NCBI GenBank assembly: GCA_041652575.1
Contig: JBAZHC010000002.1
Coordinates: forward strand, 1 to 64,000
Direction: 5' to 3'
Length of the DNA stretch: 64,000 nt
Origin: Phycisphaerae bacterium
Lineage (GTDB): Bacteria; Planctomycetota; Phycisphaerae; Sedimentisphaerales; UBA12454
A model generated the notes under the pieces. It searched no databases. It saw only the letters and a list, made by a program, of their open reading frames with translations, and was not told the origin of the DNA. The translations under genes and the position numbers were made by a program. The stretch's first letter is position 1, and the number at the start of each line of letters is the position of its first letter. Below are positions 1 to 8,971 of this stretch, piece by piece.

Positions 1-556
1 GTGCCTGATCGAGCGGATGTGGACCTGTATTGAGCAGATTGCCGCCCATAAATTTTTGCAGAGTCTGCCAATCATACCTGCGAGCGAAACCGCTGAACGC
101 AACGTTGATTTGTACAATTCTGCCCAGTACACCTGATTCGATAACCTTTTTTATGTGCTGAAAATATGGAGCAAAGCGTGACTGTTGAAATATTGTCAGT
201 ATCTTTTTATTCTTCTTTGCCGCTGCTATGAGCTTATCGACATCTTTTATTCTTTGCGCAAAAGGTTTTTCACATAGACAGTTAAAGCCTGCATTTAAAA
301 TCTCAAGCGATACAGGCACATGCATATTGCTTGGTGAGGTGTTAATAATTAAATCAAGGTCTTTGTGTCTGAAAAGCTGTCGATAGTCGCTGTAAACCTG
401 GCATCCGTATTCCTGTACTGCACGCTCACAACGTTCTTTAAGTATATCACTGACAGCAACGATTTTGTATCTTGCCTTGTCTTTTATAAGATAATTGCCG
501 TGAATATCCCTGCCACTTCTGCCTTGACCAATGATTGCAACTTTTAACCGTTTCAC
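1..556 (-). CDS. Gfo/Idh/MocA-family oxidoreductase, C-terminus cut by window edge
   Basis: NAD(P)-dependent sugar or inositol oxidoreductase family; the substrate cannot be told. About 185 N-terminal residues are present. The protein begins MKRLKVAIIGQGRSGRDIHG, a Rossmann nucleotide-binding strand-turn-helix (GQGRSGR). It carries the family signature CEKPFAQ around residue 100, whose lysine is part of the catalytic EKP motif. The start is taken as GTG at 556 because TGGAGAAC lies about 6 bases upstream and the Rossmann strand begins directly after it. It is the last visible gene of the minus-strand operon headed by the LacI regulator, about 90 bases after the glycoside hydrolase, so it probably acts on the sugar released by those enzymes. 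The C-terminal substrate domain lies outside the window. Confidence 0.85.
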   Translation of the reverse strand, partial: MKRLKVAIIGQGRSGRDIHGNYLIKDKARYKIVAVSDILKERCERAVQEYGCQVYSDYRQLFRHKDLDLIINTSPSNMHVPVSLEILNAGFNCLCEKPFAQRIKDVDKLIAAAKKNKKILTIFQQSRFAPYFQHIKKVIESGVLGRIVQINVAFSGFARRYDWQTLQKFMGGNLLNTGPHPLDQA

Positions 557-648
557 TTTTTTGTTCTCCAATATAGACTAATAAGAATTTAAACCAGTAG
601 TTTTTATGATTCATATCTGGATTTATATATATAATCGTTTACTTTATC

Positions 649-2814
649 CTACATAATTATAATTGTCTGGAAAATATTTAATTGGCTGAGTATGATTCTC
701 AGGTAATTTTCTTTATAATCACATTTGACCTGTGTGTTATCACAAATAGTTTTCACTTTTGATGGTTTTTTTTCAAGCTTGATATTTACTGTGACATTAT
801 TAACTGGGGAGATATATTCCACAGGATTAGAACATTCGAACATGTTTCCGGTATAGTTGAGCAGATGAATGAAAATTGTACCATCCTGGTTTTGTGTGAC
901 ATTACATATAACTGCTGCTGGGGCATCCAACTTTACGACCGGGCATTCGTCAAGTGCAATATCTGCTAATCTGACTAGAATCTGACGTATTTCAGGATTA
1001 CCTCGCCTTAAATAAATTTTTTCCAATGGCACAGAGATATATATTACTTTGCCTTTACCGTATTTTTTAATTGTTATACCAGGGGGAGTGCCCAATGGGA
1101 AATCCAAAGGCCGGCCGAACGCTCCTCCTGCAGGAAGAAATAAATCGGCTAAGGTTTGAGTTTCTTTGTGAGGATGGACGATATAATATTCTATATAGCG
1201 TTTCAGCTCAGGTATACCTACAACGGCATCGGAAACAGGCATTAGTCTGCCTTTTTTATCTATCGGCCAAATATTATTATCTCCAAGTTTTAAATATACC
1301 TCCGGAATCTGTGAAAAACCATGATGTGGTGATGTCTCACGGTATTCTCTAGGATGATATTGGACAGCGGGTTGATAACCTGCAAAATCCACGCCTAACA
1401 AATCTGAAAGGCTGAAGTTTTTTTCAGGCTTTCCTTCTTCATCCTTTAAGGAAAAATCACCACTTGCAATAAGTGATCCGCCAGCCTGCACAAAATTGCG
1501 TAACATATCTTCCTGGCTTCGGCTCAATACCGATACACAGGGCATATATATTGCTTTGTATCTCAAAAGTCTCTCTGGAGTAAATTGAGTATCAAAGATG
1601 CAGTCGAATTGACGATGCCCTTGCAGCAATGCCCTGAATGCTCCGGAAAAAGCGAGGCCTGTTTGTGAAACGTCTACTTCATGATCATAATTACTGGTAG
1701 CTCTTGAATATACCAACCCGAGTTCATGAATTGAGGTACTTTGATAATAAATAGAGGCATTTGCCTTGATAAATTTCACAAAATTATACATTCTCTTTGC
1801 TCCAGTTTTGTCCTTGATATAACTAGAGACTGTTCCAAGCATAGGCGTGGCTCCATGCATAAGATAAGCCGCCCCTAAAACATCCATTTCGGGCAAGTCA
1901 TAAGTTCTTAATGTATCATACGGTCCTGGGGGTAAATAACAAAGTGATGTTTTTTCTAAACTTTCTCCTAACTTAACGGCCTCCAGCATTTCCCATAATG
2001 AACCGGGCCGGTGAACTTCTGTTGTATTCATACCCTCTGCAAAAGCAGATGTTAATTCCGGTTGTCCTGTCCGGTGATGGGGCTTGGTATGCAGTGTGCC
2101 GTTAAAACACAAAGGACATTTCGATATTTTATTAATGGCTCGTTGAACACCTCTGACTATATTTGCAACAACTTCGTCACGGATAATGTTCATTCTTTGC
2201 AGGCTTCCATCGGTATAAGAAACTGGTATAGGTAAATCCTGGCCATATTTATTGCGGTATAATTTCCTGCAATGTTCACAATAACAGATTCCGTACCACG
2301 TCGGGCCATCAAGATAGACGGCATCTGGGTTATATTTACTGACCACCTCTGTAATCGCATTGCGCATAGCTTCGATAAAACTCTCATTGCACATACAGGA
2401 CATATAATGAGTACCGCCATTCCATCTGAGCAAATTTCCTTCCGCATCCCTTGCCAGCCAATGCAGATGACTTTTTTCCAGTTCAGGATAAAGTACGCCA
2501 TAATGGCAATATGCCATTATCTTTATGCCGTGACTTTTTACAGCCTGACTTATCTTGCCATAAAGGTCATTGTTATCTTCGATAAGTGGGTATTTGGGAA
2601 GCCAGTCGGATTTATCGTAAAAATGAGCCCCCCAGCCAATTGCTGGGTATCGAATAAATTCAGCCCCCATTGCTTTGACAGCTTCAACAACTTCAGATGG
2701 GTCGGACCAGACAGGAAGTTCATTTTCTTCTAAAATTGCGACGGGAGTTTCTTTAAGCCATTGCCAAAAAGGTATTGTCTTATTACATGGATTGGAATCA
2801 ATATTTTTTGTCAT
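649..2814 (-). CDS. glycoside hydrolase-like protein, GHL6/GH42-type TIM barrel plus trimerisation-like domain
   Basis: A 721-residue protein with no signal peptide, so probably cytoplasmic. Residues roughly 25-370 look like a TIM barrel of the hypothetical glycosyl hydrolase 6 / GH42-like group: there is a YLDGPTWYG segment followed by CYCEHC, a pattern typical of that group. A flavodoxin-like domain near residues 390-600 resembles the beta-galactosidase trimerisation domain (strings such as AIYMPCVSVLS and FVQAGGSLIASGDF). The C-terminus is beta-rich. I cannot name a substrate; galactoside, fucoside or uronide cleavage are all possible. It starts 8 bases after the heparinase-like gene ends, implying co-transcription and perhaps joint breakdown of an imported oligosaccharide. 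The family assignment is from pattern recognition only. Confidence 0.75.
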   Translation of the reverse strand: MTKNIDSNPCNKTIPFWQWLKETPVAILEENELPVWSDPSEVVEAVKAMGAEFIRYPAIGWGAHFYDKSDWLPKYPLIEDNNDLYGKISQAVKSHGIKIMAYCHYGVLYPELEKSHLHWLARDAEGNLLRWNGGTHYMSCMCNESFIEAMRNAITEVVSKYNPDAVYLDGPTWYGICYCEHCRKLYRNKYGQDLPIPVSYTDGSLQRMNIIRDEVVANIVRGVQRAINKISKCPLCFNGTLHTKPHHRTGQPELTSAFAEGMNTTEVHRPGSLWEMLEAVKLGESLEKTSLCYLPPGPYDTLRTYDLPEMDVLGAAYLMHGATPMLGTVSSYIKDKTGAKRMYNFVKFIKANASIYYQSTSIHELGLVYSRATSNYDHEVDVSQTGLAFSGAFRALLQGHRQFDCIFDTQFTPERLLRYKAIYMPCVSVLSRSQEDMLRNFVQAGGSLIASGDFSLKDEEGKPEKNFSLSDLLGVDFAGYQPAVQYHPREYRETSPHHGFSQIPEVYLKLGDNNIWPIDKKGRLMPVSDAVVGIPELKRYIEYYIVHPHKETQTLADLFLPAGGAFGRPLDFPLGTPPGITIKKYGKGKVIYISVPLEKIYLRRGNPEIRQILVRLADIALDECPVVKLDAPAAVICNVTQNQDGTIFIHLLNYTGNMFECSNPVEYISPVNNVTVNIKLEKKPSKVKTICDNTQVKCDYKENYLRIILSQLNIFQTIIIM

Positions 2815-2822
2815 GTAAGTAG

Positions 2823-4850
2823 TTACCAGGATATGATAGTTTCATTCTTTTCGGCTCCATCAGGAAGCTCAACAATCAGCTTTTCACAGTCAGTTTTAAC
2901 CCCATAAGCAGGGGAGTAAATGTGCTGCTGTTTTTCCCATTTTCCTGTAGAAATGCAAAATTTAACTTCAAGTGAGCCTTGCTGAACAACAGCCAGATTG
3001 CCTTCCATGGCTATAACCTTACATTTTGGGTGCAAAATGAAGCTCCATTTCATTCTCGGCAAATCTTCACTTTTATATTTTTTTATTATATAATCATCAA
3101 TAATCAGTTTTTGCTGTGTTTTGATCCATCTAGCACTTCTGCGGTGTACTACCGGCTTATCCAGTTTTGTATATCCATAATGCTCCCCAGCAAAAACTTC
3201 TTCTTCATTGATATTCCAGTCTGTACATCGGCATTGTGTTTCTTCATAACAACCCCACCATTGTGATTTATCCGAAAAACGATTTTGCTCCTGATCTCCA
3301 ATGGCTACTGTATTATGTGAAAAAACTGAGCGATAATAATCGCGATATTTCCTGCTGGCAGTGTAAACATAGATGCCTGGGTCGATAAGAATCTCTTTAT
3401 CTTCTATACATAAAACAACGGCAAGTTTATCGTTGTGGCAATGTCCGCCCCTGCCTGCAGTGCCTATGGGGCCACAACTTGTCATACAGAAAAAATTACT
3501 GTTTTTAAAAATATAGAAACCGGCATCGGTATATGCACAGCTTTGTTCATCTCTATTGGGCATAACACTTTTAGCGTCGAAAAGATTTTGTGCTGCCGTC
3601 CAATGCTTTTGTTCCACAGTGTTTGGAAGCAGGGAAGCATCTTCAAAAAGAGCTGCGCCCACGCAGTTTAAAAATCTCCAATCTCTTGTATCATTTCCGG
3701 GCCGTTCCACATAGAGAAATCTTCCGCTGTCACAGTCCCCAATAAGAGGAATAAGTCCATTAGGCTGAGTAATATCGCGTAAAACTATAAACATTTTATA
3801 TAACTTTCCGAGAAAGTTATCCCCCATTTTGCAATTTATCCACTTTTTTATATCAGTAATTGCAAAATGTTTTTCCATATTTGCCGAGAGTATCAAGGCG
3901 TATGCCGTGATTTCCAGAACCAATGCATGATATGCTGTTGCATTTTCAAAATCAAAGCCATCCGGAAGTACCTGATAATTGATTTCTCGGGATAATTCCC
4001 GCAAAGCTATCCTTTGCCAGCCAAACGATTCCATATCAACCGATTGCAGAAATGTACAGGCAGCAATCAGACCAGCCAGGTTGGCAATATAATGATTAGG
4101 GTGATAATCATTTTCTGAGAACTCAAGATTTGCCGAAATAAAACGCCTGTGATCGATAATACTATTTATAAAAATTTCCACAAATTTTTGGTCATTCTCA
4201 TTGGCGAGATCAAACTTGTCTTTGATAAGCGAAAAAGCTGTTATCCAGTTTACAGTACGGATAGCTACATTCATGGCCGCTCGCCAGCCCGCGCCATATA
4301 GATATGGGTTGACTGTCAGCCAATCCAGCATTTGCGCAATAACCTCTTTGCGATATAAGTCGTTACCTGTTTTTTGCCAGGCAATAGCAAGTGTCACTAA
4401 ATGGTAACCTCTTGAAAGATCAGCAGATACTTTAGCATCTGCGCCCTCAACCGTACCATATTTTAACTGACTGTGATGGAGCGGCATATAGCGATACCCG
4501 GACTTCAAATCGATATGCCAATCGATTGGCTCATAAGCAGGCACATAATAACAGGCAAGTTTTGTTCGTTCTCTGCTTCGATTTTGAATTGTTTCAGGAA
4601 GCTGGGAAATTACAGATTCAAGTGTTACGCTGGTATCGCTATAATTACATTCTTCAAAACCCTGGCACTGCATTCCATAATACGATTTAATCCAGCCGCT
4701 ACCGAGAACGTTAAACTCATGTTTGAGATAATGGTCAGAAATTTCCAATAATTCCTGCATGTCATAATTTCCGGGACACTTCGACAGTGGAGGAAATGAC
4801 ATAAATTTCAGAGAATCAAAACCTTCCTCTTTGGGCAAATTTGAATTCAT
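2823..4850 (-). CDS. heparinase II/III-family polysaccharide or oligosaccharide lyase
   Basis: A 675-residue protein resembling the heparinase II/III superfamily (PL12, 15, 17 and 21 and relatives), enzymes that cleave uronic-acid glycans by beta-elimination. The N-terminal half is an alpha-helical toroid (WHIDLKSGYRYMPLHHSQL, then NDYHPNHYIANLAGL). The C-terminal half is a beta-sandwich with the family signature GHCHNDKLAVVL, then LIDPGIYVY and the FSHNTVAIG segment that usually carries a conserved His. No signal peptide is visible, unlike many secreted members, so it may act on imported oligosaccharides. Its neighbours are the SIS protein (23 bases upstream) and the glycoside hydrolase (8 bases downstream). 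The substrate (alginate, heparin-like or other uronide) cannot be decided here. Confidence 0.85.
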   Translation of the reverse strand: MNSNLPKEEGFDSLKFMSFPPLSKCPGNYDMQELLEISDHYLKHEFNVLGSGWIKSYYGMQCQGFEECNYSDTSVTLESVISQLPETIQNRSRERTKLACYYVPAYEPIDWHIDLKSGYRYMPLHHSQLKYGTVEGADAKVSADLSRGYHLVTLAIAWQKTGNDLYRKEVIAQMLDWLTVNPYLYGAGWRAAMNVAIRTVNWITAFSLIKDKFDLANENDQKFVEIFINSIIDHRRFISANLEFSENDYHPNHYIANLAGLIAACTFLQSVDMESFGWQRIALRELSREINYQVLPDGFDFENATAYHALVLEITAYALILSANMEKHFAITDIKKWINCKMGDNFLGKLYKMFIVLRDITQPNGLIPLIGDCDSGRFLYVERPGNDTRDWRFLNCVGAALFEDASLLPNTVEQKHWTAAQNLFDAKSVMPNRDEQSCAYTDAGFYIFKNSNFFCMTSCGPIGTAGRGGHCHNDKLAVVLCIEDKEILIDPGIYVYTASRKYRDYYRSVFSHNTVAIGDQEQNRFSDKSQWWGCYEETQCRCTDWNINEEEVFAGEHYGYTKLDKPVVHRRSARWIKTQQKLIIDDYIIKKYKSEDLPRMKWSFILHPKCKVIAMEGNLAVVQQGSLEVKFCISTGKWEKQQHIYSPAYGVKTDCEKLIVELPDGAEKNETIISW

Positions 4851-4873
4851 TTTGGATAATTCTTCCTATATTA

Positions 4874-5668
4874 TTATAGCCACCGTATACGGTTACGATA
4901 TTTTTTATATAGTTTACGATTTTTTTCAAAGCCATCTATTACATTTATGCTATTTATTATAGGAGGGTCTATTCCTCGTTGTGCGAGAATATTTGCCGCT
5001 TCAATTACAAGGCTGTTACAAATAAACGCATTGGCAAAAGTTGAATAAGAACCAACTCCGCTTTCGATTTCGTCAATATTGACTATAGCATCGCCATAAG
5101 GCATATAAGTCAGCAAAACGTGTTCAAACATTTCGTGGAGATTGGAGCCAGAAGGATGACGGCCTACAAAATCTTTAGGCAGCCGTTCGGCATAGTCGGT
5201 TGATGTTACAGCAATTACCTTGACTCCACGTTTTTTTGCTTCAAGGGCGGTCTCTATGGTAACCGGATTTATGCCATAGCCATTTACAAGCAGTAAGACA
5301 TCATTTTTTTCAATTTCATAAAAATCAAAAATATACGGAACAATACCATAACTTCGTTCGCCTAATGGAACGTGAGGTATACGAATGCTGTCCACAAAAA
5401 CTGGCGAAACACAGGCAAGCCCGCCGGCTCTATGAAACATCTCTTCAGCCATCATATTGGAATGACCTCCGCTCCCAAAAACATAAATAAGACCATCTTC
5501 AGCTATACGATCTGCGATAATAGCGGCGCACTTGTTTATCATTTCCTGCTGATTACTGTAAATTTTTTCAAGTCCACTGACAATTGTGTCTAAATAGTTT
5601 CGAACATAATCAGGCCGAACCGATTGTTTCTTTTTTTTAATATCCGAAGATTTTTGCTGTTTTTTCAC
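4874..5668 (-). CDS. SIS-domain phosphosugar-binding protein
   Basis: A 264-residue protein with one sugar-isomerase (SIS) domain. The segment YVFGSGGHSNMMAEEMFHRA gives the phosphate-binding loop, and DVLLLVNGYGINPVTIETAL with VIAVTSTDYAERLP gives the second strand-loop-helix. Such proteins isomerise or de-etherify phosphosugars, or bind them as sensors; this one resembles the stand-alone SIS_2 type often beside ABC sugar systems. The N-terminus is Lys-rich (MKKQQKSSDIKKKKQS), which may be an artefact of start choice; a later start is possible. It lies between the pseudopilin and the lyase in the LacI-headed operon. It probably processes or senses the sugar phosphate made from the lyase and hydrolase products. 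Confidence 0.85.
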   Translation of the reverse strand: MKKQQKSSDIKKKKQSVRPDYVRNYLDTIVSGLEKIYSNQQEMINKCAAIIADRIAEDGLIYVFGSGGHSNMMAEEMFHRAGGLACVSPVFVDSIRIPHVPLGERSYGIVPYIFDFYEIEKNDVLLLVNGYGINPVTIETALEAKKRGVKVIAVTSTDYAERLPKDFVGRHPSGSNLHEMFEHVLLTYMPYGDAIVNIDEIESGVGSYSTFANAFICNSLVIEAANILAQRGIDPPIINSINVIDGFEKNRKLYKKYRNRIRWL

Positions 5669-5794
5669 GTTTTTTTACTCCTATCTTCTTTGCTTTTATT
5701 GATAATCACAAAGGCTGCAATATGATTGCAATTAATCTGGCAAAATAGTTTTTCTTAGGTCGGTCAGGTTGTAACGGGACTGCTGCAGGAATCC

Positions 5795-6628
5795 TTACTC
5801 CACCCAGTAATAGTAGGGGTTATTTGAGGTAAGATCGGCAGGAGCACATGTTGCAGCACTGAAGTTGGGTACATCGCCTATTACAAGACCGGGTACAACT
5901 TTACTGATAGGCCACCATATAACACTGCCATCTGAGTATAGCTGATTATAACCTATAGGAGATAAGCCACCACTTAATTTACAATGATTGGATGTGAAGT
6001 GTCCCCATCGTTGAAGTCTGTCTGCTAATAAAGGGCCGGAACGATCTGTCAGTTTACCCGGTGACCTTCCAGGCTTAAAAGGCCCCATCCGATTGCCATA
6101 AAAAAGGTATTTTATTTGTGTTGTAGATGTTTTTCGTGCAGCTGTATTTAGGTGTGTTTGAATCCTGTAGCAGTCAATATAAAAATAATCAGCTTCTTCC
6201 CTGGGACATTCCACATTGTCTCCGCTTATATTCTTTCTATAACCGGCCTTACTGAAAGGGTCGCCCATACTGCTGCGATATGAAGGACACCTCCATGAAT
6301 CGTCTATCGTGTCAGAAATGCCATACTTTGCCAAGGCAAATGCCTGCCCGGGCGGTATTTTATACAGGGAACACGCAGATATGCCTTCTGGGGTATTAGC
6401 AACAGTTCCAGGCCATGGAAAAAAAGTGTAGTCGGTAGCGTACGTTATAAAAGCTGTTCCAGAAGAACTAAGTTGAGACGCACAGACAGTTCTTCTGGCT
6501 TGAGCGCGGGCCTTATTAAGAGCCGGGAGCAGCAAGGCCAGTAACAGGGCAATAATAGAAATAACTACCAATAACTCGACTAAAGTAAATGCTTTTCTCT
6601 GGTTTTGATAAGAATGCTTTGATCTCAT
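5795..6628 (-). CDS. type II secretion/type IV pilin-like pseudopilin (prepilin leader)
   Basis: A secreted or surface pseudopilin of the form abundant in Planctomycetota. The start at 6628 gives a 13-residue basic leader (MRSKHSYQNQRKA) followed by FTLVELLVVISIIALLLALL. Prepilin peptidase should cut before the Phe and leave a hydrophobic helix with the conserved Glu at +5. An AAGGAA sequence sits about 10 bases upstream of this ATG, whereas the in-frame ATG at 6667 would give a leader too long for the family. Near the C-terminus is SDGSVIWWP, the DG motif of planctomycete members. It follows the LacI gene directly. Its role in a sugar operon is unknown; surface display or secretion of a glycan-binding pilin is one possibility. 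Confidence 0.85.
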   Translation of the reverse strand: MRSKHSYQNQRKAFTLVELLVVISIIALLLALLLPALNKARAQARRTVCASQLSSSGTAFITYATDYTFFPWPGTVANTPEGISACSLYKIPPGQAFALAKYGISDTIDDSWRCPSYRSSMGDPFSKAGYRKNISGDNVECPREEADYFYIDCYRIQTHLNTAARKTSTTQIKYLFYGNRMGPFKPGRSPGKLTDRSGPLLADRLQRWGHFTSNHCKLSGGLSPIGYNQLYSDGSVIWWPISKVVPGLVIGDVPNFSAATCAPADLTSNNPYYYWVE

Positions 6629-6676
6629 TTTACCTATTCCTTCAATCTTGATATTTTGGAATCTCATATTTGCACG

Positions 6677-7762
6677 TCAGAAAGAACTCCGAATGTCTTT
6701 GACGGTTCCTCTTTCAATCAATTCTGGTTCGATGTAAATCGAAGGCCATTTTGCTTGTGGATCAGCAGTGTTTTTGCCAAGCAGCATTTCGGCAGCTATG
6801 CAGCCAATTCGTTTACGGTCAAATGCCATTGAAGTCAGAGGTAACATTTCCTTATAGTTGCTGTTATCATCGCAGGACATTAACGAGAATTGCTCTGGTA
6901 TAAACATTTTTTTGTCATAGGCCATTCTTGCAAGCCTCACGGCGAGTAAAGAGCTATATGTTAGAATAGCGGTTACTGGTTCAGGACCACTGAGCCACCG
7001 CTCGGTTCTCTCTATAAAAGGCCTATCGTATATCTCGTCAGATTCAGTCTTTGCAGGCAGGTGAACATTAAAGTCTGGGACAGGTTTGAGACCTGCCCTT
7101 AACATTGCTATTTCATAGCCTTGCTCCCTCTGGACGATGCTTATATGAGGGTTTCCACCTCTGCCGCCAGTCATATAAGCTATGCGTCTATGCCCCTTTG
7201 AAATCAGATAATCGACAGCCATTTTGGCGGCATTTCTGTCGTTGTAGATTATGCAGTTTTCCAGCAGTGGATTCTCAGCATTAATTAGGACGTAAGGAAT
7301 TGGCAATTTAGCACAAAACTCGGTCATATTTCCGTGATTGAAGGTTAATTCAAAGATAAGACCATCACAACTATGTTGCCGAATCATCGGCAATTCTTTT
7401 AATTGTTCCAGAGTCGCATCAGGTAGTATTGTACTCATTGTGTACATGTAATCCAAATTTGTGAGTTTTTCAAGGATACCATTGGTTGTTGCAAACACAT
7501 CGGAGTCCTTAGGCGTGTCAGTAATAAATCCAACAATCCCGCTGCGGCGTTTGGCTAAAAATTTCGCACCTGACCATGGATGGTAATTGAGACGTTTCAT
7601 AGCCGCTTCTACTTTCCGTCTCGTTTCTCTATTGACTTGATTTGGTTGGTTGATTACACGGGATACTGTAGACCTATTTACACCTGCCAACTTTGCAACT
7701 TCAAAAGAGGTTGTATGTTGCAGTGGAAACATTTCAACTACATTTGACTCATTGTTTTTCAT
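6677..7762 (-). CDS. LacI-family transcriptional regulator
   Basis: A 361-residue regulator with the LacI layout. The N-terminal helix-turn-helix lies near residues 18-40 (TSFEVAKLAGVNRSTVSRVI), followed by a hinge helix (NYHPWSGAKFLAKR) and a periplasmic-binding-protein-like sensor domain from about residue 75 to the end. The effector is probably a sugar or sugar phosphate from the operon it heads. It is the first minus-strand gene, with a good promoter (TTGACA, 16-base spacer, TAACAT) just upstream and TGTTA-type half-sites nearby (see the promoter and operator entries). It likely represses both its own operon and the divergent secreted-protein genes. Reading through its stop leads to the pseudopilin within about 50 bases. 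Confidence 0.92.
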   Translation of the reverse strand: MKNNESNVVEMFPLQHTTSFEVAKLAGVNRSTVSRVINQPNQVNRETRRKVEAAMKRLNYHPWSGAKFLAKRRSGIVGFITDTPKDSDVFATTNGILEKLTNLDYMYTMSTILPDATLEQLKELPMIRQHSCDGLIFELTFNHGNMTEFCAKLPIPYVLINAENPLLENCIIYNDRNAAKMAVDYLISKGHRRIAYMTGGRGGNPHISIVQREQGYEIAMLRAGLKPVPDFNVHLPAKTESDEIYDRPFIERTERWLSGPEPVTAILTYSSLLAVRLARMAYDKKMFIPEQFSLMSCDDNSNYKEMLPLTSMAFDRKRIGCIAAEMLLGKNTADPQAKWPSIYIEPELIERGTVKDIRSSF

Positions 7763-7798
7763 TATAGACTCTATATGAACACCTGTTGCATAAGAGTA

Positions 7799-7826
7799 AT
7801 GTTAGCATATTTCAAAAAAATGTCAA
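7799..7826 (-). promoter_or_regulatory. sigma70-type promoter for the LacI-headed operon
   Basis: On the minus strand TTGACA (7826-7821) is followed by a 16-base spacer and TAACAT (7804-7799). This predicts a transcript starting near 7792, about 30 bases before the LacI start codon. The -35 hexamer is perfect and the -10 has two mismatches. Confidence 0.6.
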
Positions 7827-7873
7827 GCGATTTTTTAAAGTAAAAATAAAAAACAAAATTATTAGATATTTTT

Positions 7874-7901
7874 TGTTATGCGTGTCCATGTTACGCATGG
7901 A
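7874..7901. promoter_or_regulatory. candidate LacI-type operator with overlapping inverted repeats
   Basis: ATGCGT (7878-7883) is perfectly inverted as ACGCAT (7893-7898), and TCCATG (7885-7890) is perfectly inverted as CATGGA (7896-7901). TGTTATGCG (7874) and TGTTACGCA (7889) also form a direct repeat of a TGTTA-type half-site, the sort bound by LacI-family proteins. It lies in the divergent region between the LacI gene and the PEP-CTERM gene. Confidence 0.4.
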
Positions 7902-8032
7902 TTTAAGATTTAAAAGTATTATAACTTTATATTAAATAGGCACTTATGAGCAAAAATATTTGTGTTAAAAAAAGGTATAAAAAATTTTCTTTGTGTGTTG
8001 GGGAATTTTAATTAGATTTGTTCGGAATTTTC

Positions 8033-8060
8033 TTGACATATATAAGGGTAATAGAATAAA
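8033..8060 (+). promoter_or_regulatory. probable promoter for the secreted-protein run
   Basis: A perfect TTGACA at 8033-8038 is followed 16 bases later by AATAAA (8055-8060); TAGAAT at 8052 is closer to consensus but only 13 bases away. Transcription from here would cover the PEP-CTERM gene at 8137, preceded by AAAGGAGG. The -10 is weak, so an activator or another sigma factor may be needed. Confidence 0.4.
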
Positions 8061-8136
8061 CTTATACACAGCTGTGCAGAAAGATGTTAACTGCATGTTC
8101 AAGGCGAATAATATTATTTTAAAGGAGGCATGAGAA

Positions 8137-8820
8137 ATGAAGAAGTGTAATGTAAGAATTGCGAGTATTATTGTTGGATGTTTTTTGGTGATGGTATTGA
8201 GTGGAGTGACACAAGCTACGCCGATCAATTTGTCGCAAGGACGTGCTTATACGGTTAGTTGGAATACGGATGTTCTTTGGTTCCATGCTGAACAATATCC
8301 TGGCGAAGGGCCAGCCAATGCTAACACGCTGTTGACGGATGGTGTGTTTGCGACTCCGGTTGACCTGATTCCAACGGTTGATGAGGCGATATGGAGAAGG
8401 ACCAGTGGCGTAACCCCGGGTGTATTGACGATAGGAATGGACTTGGGAGAACTTTGCGATATTACCTCGATTTATGTAGATGTGTTTAAAGGTCCCTACT
8501 ATCGTCACGTAACTCCCAATCGTATCAGCATTGATTATTCGGTCGATGGTGAGACATGGACGAATTTCTACAGTTTTTCGAAAGGATTAGAGACTACTAA
8601 TGGAGGAGCCGCTAATGTATATTATATTCAAAAGGGTGCAGGGGTGGAAACCGCTGTGGAAGGCCAGCACGTTAAAATTACTATGGAGCTGGACTACGGC
8701 TCCTACAACAGGTACTTTCGGTGCGATGAGTTCCAGATATTTGGAGAGGTGCCAGAGCCGGCCACAATTTGCCTCTTGAGCATTGGAAGTATGTTAGCAT
8801 TTTTGCGACGGAAAAAATAA
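8137..8820 (+). CDS. PEP-CTERM-sorted secreted protein with discoidin-like domain
   Basis: A 227-residue exported protein. Residues 1-28 are a signal peptide (MKKCNVRIASIIVGCFLVMV, ending ...TQA). The middle looks like an F5/8 type C (discoidin, CBM32-like) beta-sandwich, with LTIGMDLGELCDITSIYVDV and ISIDYSVDGETWTNF typical of it. The C-terminus is a classic PEP-CTERM signal: VPEPATICLL, a hydrophobic stretch, then RRKK. That tail is recognised by an exosortase, which is not in this window. The start follows AAAGGAGG at good spacing. It faces away from the LacI operon across 374 bases and is followed by a strong hairpin. A sugar-binding surface or extracellular-matrix role is inferred from the discoidin fold. 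Confidence 0.85.
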   Translation: MKKCNVRIASIIVGCFLVMVLSGVTQATPINLSQGRAYTVSWNTDVLWFHAEQYPGEGPANANTLLTDGVFATPVDLIPTVDEAIWRRTSGVTPGVLTIGMDLGELCDITSIYVDVFKGPYYRHVTPNRISIDYSVDGETWTNFYSFSKGLETTNGGAANVYYIQKGAGVETAVEGQHVKITMELDYGSYNRYFRCDEFQIFGEVPEPATICLLSIGSMLAFLRRKK

Positions 8821-8855
8821 GCGGGAGTATTGTTTCTGTGGATTAGTCAGCAAAG

Positions 8856-8883
8856 AGGAGCGGAGTATTTATGCTCCGCTCCT
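8856..8883 (+). terminator. strong hairpin after the PEP-CTERM gene
   Basis: AGGAGCGGAG (8856-8865) and CTCCGCTCCT (8874-8883) form a perfect 10-bp stem with an 8-base loop. There is no T-tract after it, so it may attenuate or stabilise the transcript rather than fully terminate. Confidence 0.55.
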
Positions 8884-8971
8884 ATTGAATGATGTAGATT
8901 GGCACTTGGTTTTTGTGTGCTGTTGTAAAGTTTTTGCGGGTAAACCTGTAATATAAACTAAGGAGCGAATA

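Noticed and set aside
365..547. 60-residue plus-strand reading frame
   Set aside because: It lies opposite the clear Gfo/Idh oxidoreductase on the minus strand and has no domain or ribosome site.
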